Below are positions 1-6,793 of a stretch of DNA of 8,086 nucleotides, piece by piece; the stretch's first letter is position 1; every line of letters starts with the position of its first letter. The translations under genes and the position numbers were made by a program. The stretch lies in the NCBI GenBank assembly GCA_022561525.1, contig JADFRB010000067.1, positions 1-8,086 of the forward strand. The letters are read 5' to 3'. A model generated the notes under the pieces. It made no database searches. It was not told where the DNA came from and saw nothing but the letters and a program-made list of their open reading frames with translations. The DNA comes from Nitrospinota bacterium (GTDB lineage Bacteria; Nitrospirota; Nitrospiria; Nitrospirales; UBA8639).

Positions 1-49
1 GGATCTCCGCCTGCACGATACGCCGCACCACGTCGGCGGTGAAGTCCTC

Positions 50-214
50 ATCCGCTTTATCAGCGTTCAGGATCAGATCGACACCGAGAGCCCGATGGGC
101 AAGGCCATGTTTACGATCATTGGGGCCATGGCCGAACTGGAAAGCGATCTGATATCGGAGCGGGTCACGAGAAGCGCGGAGGACTTGTTCCAATTGGGCC
201 AATGCCGCCACTAA
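50..214 (+). pseudogene. Serine recombinase (resolvase/invertase) fragment
   Basis: Reading the plus strand in the frame that includes bases 68-70 gives a catalytic-domain fragment of the small serine recombinase family. The recognisable part runs from about base 53 (IRFISVQDQIDT) through SPMGKAMFTIIGAMAELE to LISERVT, ending at base 169. This matches the end of the resolvase N-terminal domain and the start of the long E helix, where the family normally reads E(L/F)ExxLIxERV followed by a glycine-rich turn. After base 169 the similarity stops: the frame continues as RSAEDLFQLGQCRH to a TAA at 212-214, where it is merely antisense to the prsK-like gene. Residues upstream of about base 50 stay open but do not resemble the family. 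The active-site serine region and the DNA-binding C-terminal domain are both absent, so this is a remnant and cannot be functional as seen. Family assignment is confident; the parent element is unknown. Confidence 0.72.
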
Positions 215-643
215 GGCGACTAAAATAAAGAGACTGATGACTTTGCCCGGAACCCAGAGTGGAAGGAGATCTGCTGAAGGAAAGAACGTGGAAGCCAAAA
301 GAATGGCCGTACACAGAAGGCCCAGGATCCAAAGGGCTTGAAACCGCCACCTACTTTTGGAAATGTTATCTGGATGGTGCTCAACGACAAATGAGGCCCC
401 CACCTTATACAAGGTGACGGGAAACATGATTTCTCCTACCATGGCCAACTGTTTCCACATGAGCGTTCGTGTAGGATCAAGGATTTCCAATACATGGCCG
501 GCTTGAATCCAAGCCGTGGTGACCAGGACGGCAACCAAGGCTTTTTCCACTGGTCCACGCGATCGTTTAAGAAGAATGGCTCCTGCGAGCAAGAGTGAGG
601 CGAGTGAACTGAGGAATATCGGAACTAACCAGCCAATTGCCAC
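146..643 (-). pseudogene. prsK: PrsK-like membrane sensor kinase, N-terminal part only
   Basis: Translation from the GTG at 643 gives about 166 recognisable residues and at least four strongly hydrophobic segments: roughly residues 2-25, 35-55, 108-125 and 138-158. It ends with EQVLRASRDPLRYQI at base 146. The start is fixed by a stop (TGA) just upstream in frame and by a GAGGG Shine-Dalgarno at 655-651, seven bases ahead. It lies 10 nt after the epsI stop, so the two are almost certainly cotranscribed. A multi-pass N-terminus directly after exosortase and epsI fits PrsK, the kinase of PEP-CTERM/exosortase systems, whose GAF and kinase domains would follow. These are missing: below base 146 the frame stays open to the window edge but is antisense to the recombinase fragment. 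The PrsK name rests on context, topology and remembered similarity, so it is moderate. Truncation by rearrangement or an assembly join are both possible. Confidence 0.58.
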
Positions 644-653
644 AACTAATCCC

Positions 654-1334
654 TCATGTCATGGCGGATGGAGGCATATGGGTCAACAAGACTGGCCACA
701 TGTCCTTGAGAAATGCCACGCCAACCTCAAAGGCCTCTTCCGGTGTGCCGGAGACTGGTACAATAATGCGGACTAATGAGCCATCCGTTCGATTTTTGGT
801 CATCGAGTCCCAAATCATATAGCCTTTCGCCCAGTATTCGCTCGCAATCACTCGGCCACGGTCATGGTACCAATACAGTACAAGTTGTTGATCAACTCCC
901 TTTTGAATGAGCACTTTATTGATAAGAATTGATGGTCCGCTTTTGGTCATGGGAATCGAGGCCATACTGGTATCGGCAAAATTCCAGCCGGCCCCAGGCA
1001 GACAATTTTTGGGAGAGTGATAGGTCGCACCGGTTCGTTGGCTTTCGTAATACCCAATGTACAATGAAACGGGTTCCAAGGGAGGCGTCTGGTGTGCACC
1101 CGCGGCTGCTGGGGTGGGGGTGTAGATGCGCATCAAATAATCACTGACCTTGAGCTTTTCTAGGACTTTTTCCTCAAGTGGGAGTTCTTGGCCTTCCCAG
1201 CGGTTGGCGAGTGTCATTGGAAAGTCAGCAAAGGGTTTTTTCGCGGGAATGAGTTCTCCGTGGGAAAGCGATTGTATGAGTCCAATCGTTCCAACCAGAA
1301 TCAGTGATGCCACCACAAAAGGCCAAGGTTTCAT
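654..1334 (-). CDS. epsI: EpsI-like exosortase-associated protein (DUF3485)
   Basis: This 226-residue protein matches the EpsI family, which accompanies exosortases in exopolysaccharide/PEP-CTERM loci and is thought to help surface export or processing. Its biochemical role is not settled. Residues 4-21 form an N-terminal membrane anchor (PFVVASLILVGTIGLI); the rest is predicted periplasmic. The family signature is clear: YYESQRTGATYHSPKNCLPG at residues 95-114, with His106 and Cys111, followed by GW. A later NRTDGSLVR block is at 181-189. The ATG at 1334 is chosen because a GGAG ribosome site lies at 1343-1340, five bases upstream, and the hydrophobic anchor begins right after it; the open frame back to 1460 only reads through the palindromic element. 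The gene normally follows the exosortase closely, but here 267 nt with a large palindrome separate them. The prsK-like gene follows after 10 nt. Confidence 0.88.
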   Translation of the reverse strand: MKPWPFVVASLILVGTIGLIQSLSHGELIPAKKPFADFPMTLANRWEGQELPLEEKVLEKLKVSDYLMRIYTPTPAAAGAHQTPPLEPVSLYIGYYESQRTGATYHSPKNCLPGAGWNFADTSMASIPMTKSGPSILINKVLIQKGVDQQLVLYWYHDRGRVIASEYWAKGYMIWDSMTKNRTDGSLVRIIVPVSGTPEEAFEVGVAFLKDMWPVLLTHMPPSAMT

Positions 1335-1418
1335 GATTGCTCCATGTGAACAGACACGCGGTTTCAGTCGTTTCGAGCCTTCTCTTTGGCAGGTAACACC
1401 AGGCCGAGTGTCATGAGA

Positions 1419-1605
1419 GTTAGGACCTGAGAGAAAATACCTTGGACCATATCGCGCCAAGATTTGGGTCGGATTTGGACGGAACGATTGAGAAAAACCC
1501 GAAGCATAGCACAGCTATGTTGAGGGTTTGTCGATTGAGGCCCGTTCAAGGATGGCCCGAAGATTGGTTGCGAAATGTCCAAGTTATTTTCTCTCAGGTC
1601 CTCAC
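1419..1605. repeat. 187-nt imperfect palindrome (MITE/REP-like element)
   Basis: Bases 1419-1447 and 1577-1605 are inverted copies with only two mismatches in 29. The arms stay roughly in register to a perfect core, CATAGC-ACA-GCTATG at 1505-1519, so the whole structure is symmetric around base 1512. The middle of the arms is weaker, with 30-60% of bases matching in places and with small bulges, but aaaaaccc (1493-1500) pairs with gggttt and flanking bases at 1524-1531. The element lies between exosortase and epsI, and the exosortase stop codon (1604-1602) falls inside its right arm. As RNA it would fold into a very long hairpin and could lower epsI/prsK expression. No transposase is present. 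A miniature inverted-repeat element or a dispersed palindromic repeat is the best description; copy number in the genome is unknown. Confidence 0.8.
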
Positions 1606-2492
1606 ACCGGAGTCACGGAATGGCGAGGCGGTTGTTTGCCGATTTTTGCGATGATGGTGCCGCATCCAAGCAAGAGAATAAACGCCACCACAAACACGAG
1701 CCAGCCTTCAAACGTATGATAAAAACCTTCTGCGGCTTCCGTGCCCCAATAGTTTGCTAAGATTCCCGTTCCCGTGACCCGAAGTGCATTAGCCACAATA
1801 GCGATGGGGATGGACAATAAGACCAAGGCCCAACGTTTCCACATTTGGCGTTGGGAGAAATAACCATAGACGGTCCCGAGGGCTAGTAATGCCACGAGTG
1901 AGCGAAGGCCACTACAAGCTTCGGCCACTTCTAAGGTTGTTCCGGCCAGGTAAATGAGGTTTCCTTCTCGTAAAACTGGTATCCCTAAATTAAAGAGGCA
2001 AAATGAGGCGGATTGTGCCGCAAAAATTTGCAAGGGGAAGGCGATCGTATTCACGACAATAGCCGGAAGAGGGATCATGAACAGGAGGAAGACAATGGGG
2101 AGACTCAGTGTGACCAGCATCCGTTTGCCGAGTATCAACAGTGTCAGTCCGGTGATCATCACAATAAACGACACGCGTTGCGCAAAGAGTTCAGCGCCCA
2201 CTGATCCGATGACCAACATCGCCATGCCCAGAATCATGATGGGGATGCCCAAGATACTTGGTTGAATCGGCAATTGTCGTAAACCGCTCCATCGTTCGTA
2301 GACAAAAAAGGCGGACATAAAAGGAACAATAAACCCATGAGAATAGTTGGGATCGTTATCCCAATCATAGAGTAAGCCGGCAAAGATTTCGTAGTATAAC
2401 GCGGTGATGAGACCGAGCAGGATGGTGGCAAGCAGGGAGCCGATGATCACCCCGGAGTGCCCACGTGCCTGGTGATGAAGATCTTCATTCAT
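1602..2492 (-). CDS. xrtA: Exosortase (XrtA/EpsH-like membrane transpeptidase)
   Basis: A polytopic membrane protein of 296 residues from the ATG at 2492. It has the three exosortase active-site blocks: Cys193 in EVAEACSGLRSL, Arg238 in IPIAIVANALRVTGTG and His259 in FYHTFEGWLVF. Near the N-terminus is the family's WDNDPNYSHGFIVP block (about residues 44-57). These enzymes sit in the inner membrane and cut and transfer proteins carrying a C-terminal PEP-CTERM-type sorting signal. About eight hydrophobic segments are visible, as expected. The start could also be a TTG at 2504, but the only GAGG site touches that codon directly, while it lies 12 nt before the ATG; the ATG is preferred though the spacing is long. 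The neighbouring epsI and prsK-like genes fit the EpsH/XrtA class, but the subtype is inferred from context. No PEP-CTERM substrate gene is in this window. The stop codon lies in the palindromic element. Confidence 0.92.
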   Translation of the reverse strand: MNEDLHHQARGHSGVIIGSLLATILLGLITALYYEIFAGLLYDWDNDPNYSHGFIVPFMSAFFVYERWSGLRQLPIQPSILGIPIMILGMAMLVIGSVGAELFAQRVSFIVMITGLTLLILGKRMLVTLSLPIVFLLFMIPLPAIVVNTIAFPLQIFAAQSASFCLFNLGIPVLREGNLIYLAGTTLEVAEACSGLRSLVALLALGTVYGYFSQRQMWKRWALVLLSIPIAIVANALRVTGTGILANYWGTEAAEGFYHTFEGWLVFVVAFILLLGCGTIIAKIGKQPPRHSVTPV

Positions 2493-2888
2493 GATTTGTG
2501 ACAACCTCGGTCAGAACTGGGCAATCCTTTGGTGCCAGGTCGTGACGACAGTGCTCATTATTTAAAATCTTTATAGTTTGTAGGCATTTAGTCGGACGAG
2601 GTGACGAATTTCTTTACACTTTCCAGTCGTCGTTTTAGATCGGCAATATTGTCCGTGTGTCCAGGTTGGTGAGGTTCTGCCTCATTCTTGAAGGTTTGGG
2701 CGAATCTTGTGTTGTTCCTGTTTGTTGAGGCGAATGAAAGCGTGAGTCGGCGCCATTCACGGAGCCGAATGCCACTGTGGTGGGGTTGTTGAAAAAAAGT
2801 TGTCCAGCAAGGCCGCAGGGGATTTGGCGCCCGCATCGTACATGGAGTACGTGAGGACGACAAAGCCCCGACCTGCCTGCGCGAACCC
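2493..2888. other. Intergenic region upstream of exosortase
   Basis: About 396 bases separate the glrR-like stop from the exosortase start. The half nearest glrR holds the imperfect hairpin repeat listed separately. The section 2553-2590 is very AT-rich and, read on the minus strand, offers TATAAA- and TAAATA-like -10 candidates, so a promoter for the exosortase cluster here is plausible, though no good -35 box is seen. A 91-codon frame crosses 2863-2588 on the minus strand; it starts inside the repeat, has no ribosome site and matches no family I know, so I do not call it a gene, although its last 30 residues look helix-forming and could be a remnant. Confidence 0.5.
2792..2886. repeat. Imperfect hairpin repeat, possible terminator
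   Basis: The core is CGTAC (2837-2841), a five-base loop, then GTACG (2847-2851). Farther out, 2807-2829 matches the complement of 2864-2886 at about 15 of 23 positions. Read on the minus strand, this hairpin begins just after the glrR-like stop at 2889 and is followed by seven T residues (2798-2792). It could therefore end transcription of the kinase operon, although the T run is about nine bases past the arm. The segment ttgaaaaaaagttgtccagc resembles the end of a dispersed repeat I remember from Nitrospira genomes; that resemblance is from memory and needs a search. Confidence 0.5.
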
Positions 2889-4271
2889 TTATGCAGATTG
2901 GTCGGATTTATTCTTTGGAAATAAGTGATATTTTTTTAACAGCTTATAAAAGTCTGAACGGTATCGCCCGGCGATTTGAGAGGATCGGGAAATATTGCCT
3001 TCCGTAATTTGTAGTAACGTTTGTAAATAGTCTCGTTCAAAGGATTCTTTGGCTTGAGTCAGGGGGGCGAGCATACCTTTGCCGGCTTGTTGCACAATGG
3101 GAAGAAGATCAGCCGTGATCATATCCTGTGTGGCCATAATCACAGCATGCTCTATGACATTTTCTAATTCTCGGACGTTGCCAGGCCAGGAATGGACGGT
3201 CAATTTTTGCAGGGCCTCGGGAACAAAGCCGCGAATGGCTTTGTTGGAACGGGCTGCACTCTTTTGCAAAAAATGTTGGGCGAAGATGGGGATATCCTGT
3301 CTCCGTTCCCGGAGTGGGGGAAGGGTAAGCGGGACGACTTGGATGCGATAAAATAAGTCCTCTCGAAATCGACCCTCTCGTACGGCGGCGCTCAGATCTT
3401 TGTTGGTCGCCGTAATCAGCCGGACATCGATTTTAATGGGTTGCCGGGCGCCAATGGGAAAGACTTCTCGCTCTTGGATGGCTCGAAGCAATTTTCCTTG
3501 AAGCGCAAGCGGTATTTCGCCAATCTCATCCAGGAAGAGCGTTCCTCGATGGCCGGTTTCGAAGAGGCCGATCTTTGATTGATAGGCTCCGGTAAACGAC
3601 CCTCTCGTGTGTCCAAATAACTCACTTTCAAACAGTGATTCCGGGATCGCGGCGCAATTGACACCGACAAACGGGCCTGTGGCTCGTGAACTATTACAGT
3701 GTAGGACACGGGCAATGACTTCCTTGCCGGTCCCAGTCTCTCCGGAAATACAGACGGTGGCATCCGTATTGGCCACTCGACTCACCTGTTGAAGAATTGC
3801 CTGCATTTGCGGGCTGCGAGCGACGACATTGTCAATCCCATACAGTTCGTTGACCAACATCTTTAATCGTTGAATCTCCTGAGTCATGCGCTGTTGCGAC
3901 AGGGCTTTATCAATGCACGCATGCAGTTCCTTATCGTCAAAGGGTTTGGTTAAATACGAGTACGCGCCTTTTTTCATGGCTTCCACGGCATCCGGAATGC
4001 AGCCATGGGCTGTCAGGATCAAGATGGGAAGGTTGGGATGGAGCTGTAGCAATTCCTCCATGACTGTCAGCCCACTCATGTCCGGCATCCTGACGTCCAA
4101 GATGGCGAAGTCATAGAGATCTTCTTGAATATGGGCAATCGCGGCCTTCCCGTTTGAACAGACGGTGACGTCGAAGCCAAAAGAGGTCAAACGCATTCGT
4201 AACAAGGTGAGTAGGCCTTCATCATCATCCATGATGAGAATGCGTTCCTTGGTGGCATTAAGGGCTGTCAC
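2889..4271 (-). CDS. glrR: GlrR/QseF-like sigma-54 response regulator
   Basis: A complete 460-residue activator with three domains. The receiver covers residues 10-125, with acidic Asp15-17, phosphoacceptor Asp59 in AILDVRMPD, Thr87 in LTAHG and Lys109. The central AAA+ domain (about 150-380) has Walker A GETGTGKE at 177-184, the sigma-54-contact loop as GSFTGA at 224-229, Walker B GTLFLDEI at 243-250 and the arginine block RFREDLFYR at 301-309. The C-terminal Fis-type helix-turn-helix lies near 423-447 and ends AGRYRSDFYKLLKKY. LTAHGCIPDA and the C-terminal FYKLL segment are close to enterobacterial GlrR, where the protein activates sigma-54 promoters after phosphorylation by GlrK. The start is a GTG, fixed by an AAGGAGG site six bases upstream, and it overlaps the lipoprotein gene by 14 nt. 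All key residues are intact even though the partner kinase gene is broken. Targets here are unknown. Confidence 0.93.
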   Translation of the reverse strand: MTALNATKERILIMDDDEGLLTLLRMRLTSFGFDVTVCSNGKAAIAHIQEDLYDFAILDVRMPDMSGLTVMEELLQLHPNLPILILTAHGCIPDAVEAMKKGAYSYLTKPFDDKELHACIDKALSQQRMTQEIQRLKMLVNELYGIDNVVARSPQMQAILQQVSRVANTDATVCISGETGTGKEVIARVLHCNSSRATGPFVGVNCAAIPESLFESELFGHTRGSFTGAYQSKIGLFETGHRGTLFLDEIGEIPLALQGKLLRAIQEREVFPIGARQPIKIDVRLITATNKDLSAAVREGRFREDLFYRIQVVPLTLPPLRERRQDIPIFAQHFLQKSAARSNKAIRGFVPEALQKLTVHSWPGNVRELENVIEHAVIMATQDMITADLLPIVQQAGKGMLAPLTQAKESFERDYLQTLLQITEGNISRSSQIAGRYRSDFYKLLKKYHLFPKNKSDQSA

Positions 4272-5052
4272 GAGATTCCTCCTTGGGGGTCAAAATAGTT
4301 TCCGAGGGAGTGGTGGGTGTGGCTTTTTCCTTGAGTTCCTGATCGATCCGTCGGAGCGCATCGAGTTGACTCGTGAGTTCGGCGACCTTTTTATCACGGG
4401 CCTGCAACTCTTGTTGAAGCACATGCATCGAGGCCGATTCGGTTTTGAGTGTCGCCACTTCTTGTGAGAGTTCATGCATTTGCTCACTCAGGGCGTTGAC
4501 TTTGGTTTCTTGGGCAATCAGGTGAAGCTTCAGATCTGATGAGCCAGTGGTATGAACGGGCAATTCTTCTACTAACTCAAGGTCTCGCTTGAGTAACGTC
4601 CGGACCAATTCTCGAGTCATGTCTTTGGCAGAGGCCGGTTGGGATTTGGACGGACGAAGTTCGTCTAAGAGCCACAACCACACCCGACTTGCCTGACTCA
4701 CACGATGTTGGGGTGACGACTCTATGACTTTTTGAAAGTGATAACTGGCGACATCGATATTGGAATGTAAAGCGGTTAAGCCTTTAAGAAAATGTGCCTG
4801 GGTACAAGCCGTGGGATTTCGGCATTGAGATAATTGGTTGTCTGCGCGAACCCCAAGTGCATCAAGAAATTTTGCATCCTGAGGATCCGGATTCAAAATC
4901 ATGGAAGGGGAGATCCGTGTTCCGGTCTTGGAAAAATTGGCTGCCACAGGAAAGGGGGTGAATTCTTGACATCCCGTTATTCCTAGCAAGCCTGAAAACA
5001 TCAAGAGACTGACCAGCACATTGAAGCGGATAGGCAACCTGTTACGACGCAT
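4258..5052 (-). CDS. qseG: QseG-like outer-membrane lipoprotein
   Basis: A 264-residue predicted lipoprotein. The signal peptide begins MRRNRLPIRF, runs through a hydrophobic core and ends in the lipobox ITGC with Cys28. The residue after Cys is Gln, which by the Lol sorting rule favours the outer membrane. The middle portion (about 90-150) is helical and may be TPR-like: AHFLKGLTALHSNIDVASYH. The C-terminal third is a heptad-rich coiled coil (about 175-245), followed by a polar tail. Its place between a GlrK-like kinase and a GlrR-like regulator is the diagnostic evidence for QseG, which in enterobacteria acts on the kinase from the periplasmic side; sequence similarity alone would not name it. 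The ATG at 5052 is preferred over the longer frame to 5289 because the signal peptide starts exactly there. It overlaps the kinase stop by 11 nt and the regulator start by 14 nt, suggesting coupled translation. Confidence 0.83.
   Translation of the reverse strand: MRRNRLPIRFNVLVSLLMFSGLLGITGCQEFTPFPVAANFSKTGTRISPSMILNPDPQDAKFLDALGVRADNQLSQCRNPTACTQAHFLKGLTALHSNIDVASYHFQKVIESSPQHRVSQASRVWLWLLDELRPSKSQPASAKDMTRELVRTLLKRDLELVEELPVHTTGSSDLKLHLIAQETKVNALSEQMHELSQEVATLKTESASMHVLQQELQARDKKVAELTSQLDALRRIDQELKEKATPTTPSETILTPKEESRDSP
4278..4284 (-). promoter_or_regulatory. Strong Shine-Dalgarno for the glrR-like gene
   Basis: AAGGAGG on the minus strand, six bases before the GTG at 4271. It is the strongest ribosome site noticed in the window and settles the non-ATG start. 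It lies inside the end of the lipoprotein gene, so the regulator can be translated independently of the kinase and lipoprotein. Confidence 0.88.
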
Positions 5053-5821
5053 GAGCCGTCTCTCGAAGCATCTCTGCTGGAAGTGTGAAGTGAACGGTGG
5101 TGCCATTTCCTTGTTCACTATCGATCCAAATCGTTCCGTGGTGGGCTTCAACGACTTTTTTCGCCAGGGCAAGACCGATGCCACTACCAAATCGGGTTTC
5201 CCCTTCTGGTGTTTTCCCCTGATAAAACCGATCGAAAATATGGGGAAGGTCTTCTGGATGAATACCTGGCCCTTCGTCTTTGACCGCAATCGCGGTGACG
5301 TGTGTCTTCAAGTTGCAATGAAGCGTGAGGGTAATCGATGAGTCGTGTGGGCTAAATTTGAGTGCGTTGGAGAGAAGATTCTCTAACGCCTGCTCAATGC
5401 GGATGCCGTCCAACGGTAAGAGATGCTCTGGTGGAAGCTGATCATCGATAACGAACTGGATGTGTTTTCGTTCGGCCAATAATTGTACCTTGTCAACGGT
5501 GTGTTGAACGAGCTGGGTTAATCTCGTCGGTGAAAAATTATAGGTCATCATATTGGCTTCCATTTTTGAGAGGTCCAGTAAGCTGGCGATGAGTTGGTTG
5601 AGGCGTTGGCTACTGTCAAGCAAGATCTCAAGCGTCTGGCGTTGTTCCGGGGTCACAGGACCGGGAACCTGATCCAGGAGTAATTGCGTGCCCTCGCGGA
5701 TTGAGGTGAGCGGGGTGCGAAGTTCGTGTGAAATATTGGCCAGGAATTCCGCTTTCATTTGATCGAGTTCTTGCAGTTGCCTGCCCATCCAATTGACGGT
5801 GCTGACTAACTCTCGCAGCTC

Positions 5822-5824
5822 TTA
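5822..5824 (-). other. In-frame TAA in the kinase HAMP domain
   Basis: On the minus strand the frame reads GEVP, stop, ELRELVSTVNW and then continues directly into the kinase core. Both sides are in the same frame (first codon bases congruent with 6166 and 5788), so this is a single nonsense codon and not an indel. GAA to TAA is one possible origin, but the ancestral codon is unknown. Confidence 0.9.
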
Positions 5825-6255
5825 CGGGACTTCGCCTTGAATGGAGGTACGAAATTCTCCCTGCCCAATTTGGCGAATTTGTCTTTGGACGCGTCGCAAG
5901 GGTCGTAAAATACTGAATGTAGCGATTCCGGCTAATCCCATTCCAAACACCACTCCCGACACCATCAATTGACGTGTAATGTTTTCCGCTTGCTTAGCCC
6001 GTTCATGAGATTCACTCAACACAGCAATGATTTGCTGCTCGTGTAAGGCGATGTAGGATCGAATGGCTTGAGTCATGTCATCGACGAGAGCATCTCGTTT
6101 GCTTTCATATTGAGCCAAGGTTTGCGTGTAGCGATTCGCCCGTTCTACTCCCTCGCTGAGAAACAAGGTTTGGAATTGATCATGTGAATCGTGAATCTGT
6201 TGAAGTAGTGTCTGGACTTCTTCTGAAGGGTCTTGGTCGATGAGAGAAAGTAAGG

Positions 6256-6261
6256 TTTTTT
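6256..6261 (-). other. Frameshift at a six-A run in the kinase coding strand
   Basis: The coding strand reads caa ttt aaa aaa cct. Upstream residues end QEAGQF in a good kinase-sensor frame. Downstream, the sensible frame reads LLSLIDQDPSEEVQTLLQQI, which needs a seventh A. The original frame runs out at a stop at 6145 after about 36 nonsense residues. Homopolymer sequencing error, true mutation or slippage would all look the same here. Confidence 0.85.
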
Positions 6262-6586
6262 AAATTGCCCGGCTTCCTGCAGAAATTCCTTTAACAGGCT
6301 CGTATCCCGTAAGACGAGGTATTGCTTGTCACTTTTGAGTTGAACGAGCAAGCTGGTGAGCAGGCGTTTTCCTGTCTCTACGGTGGGGTAGTAGTACGAC
6401 ACTAATTCGGTGCCTAATTCGGATAATGTCCGCAACTGGTTCAGAATGAACCAATTGACCCCTATGACTAAACCCATGATCGTGAGGTAGCCTAACGTAA
6501 GGCGAACAAAAATCGAGAGTTTTGCAATCTGCTTCCAGGCTTGCAACATGGTATTCCTTATGGTGACCAGCAGTTTACAACGAACC

Positions 6587-6592
6587 ATTATA
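6587..6592 (-). promoter_or_regulatory. Candidate -10 box of the kinase operon
   Basis: A perfect TATAAT on the minus strand, 37 nt before the kinase ATG at 6549. A start point near 6580 would give a leader of about 30 nt. At 16-18 nt spacing no good -35 hexamer is visible (the best is CATCAA or ATCAAA), so this is a weak or activator-dependent promoter candidate. The rest of 6593-6793 shows no gene, and no convincing terminator after argJ was seen. Confidence 0.4.
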
Positions 6593-6793
6593 TGGTCGGC
6601 CTGCTGAAATTGATGTGATCCATGTCATACTTTCCATGGCCAACCCTGTCTATTTTTTTGATTGGGATGACGCCTGATCGGTGATGAGGTGCTTGAGCTA
6701 CTCCAATGATGTAGAAGACAGGGGTGAATGTAAAGAACGAATGGGAAAATGCGGATTCTGTGATAGCCAGAAGGCGAGTGATGGTGAAAGGGT

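Larger units (their letters stand above)
5042..6549 (-). pseudogene. glrK: GlrK/QseE-like sensor histidine kinase, two lesions
   Basis: With the lesions repaired, this is a kinase of about 502 residues, close to GlrK length. The start ATG at 6549 has an AAGGA site five bases upstream; the frame back to 6588 is less likely. Order: membrane segment at about residues 9-35, a long helical periplasmic sensor, a second membrane segment (VVFGMGLAGIATFSIL), HAMP, the dimerisation domain with phosphoacceptor His in LANISHELRTPLTSI (about residue 275), then the ATPase domain with N box ALENLLSNALKFSP, G1 box KDEGPGIHPED and G2 box GSGIGLALAKKVVEAHHG. All catalytic residues are present. However, the frame breaks at the six-T run 6256-6261, after 98 codons, where one extra base would restore it, and an in-frame TAA at 5824-5822 cuts the HAMP domain. 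Full-length kinase cannot be made without recoding. The catalytic part could restart at ATG 5788, but no good ribosome site is seen there. Confidence 0.9.

Noticed and set aside
165..350. 61-codon minus-strand frame
   Set aside because: It is a shadow of the prsK-like frame, which is the one with the membrane-protein pattern.
1335..1460. Longer EpsI start at 1460
   Set aside because: The added 42 residues come from the palindromic element; the ATG at 1334 has a GGAG site and begins a membrane anchor.
1364..1654. Small open frames on both strands across the palindrome
   Set aside because: They mirror each other because of the inverted repeat, lack ribosome sites and match no known protein; better explained as repeat sequence.
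2519..2540. Sigma-54-like promoter (TGGCAC ... TTGCC) upstream of exosortase, minus strand
   Set aside because: The spacing between the GG and GC elements is 12 bases and not the required 10, so it does not meet the consensus despite the tempting context.
4048..4099. Variant sigma-54 loop GSFTGA in the regulator as an anomaly
   Set aside because: GSFTGA (residues 224-229) is a frequent natural variant of GAFTGA and is not evidence of lost function; the span given, around the receiver phosphorylation site, is likewise normal.
5053..5289. Longer start for the lipoprotein at 5289
   Set aside because: The extension lies over the kinase ATPase domain in another frame, and the signal peptide with lipobox starts at 5052.
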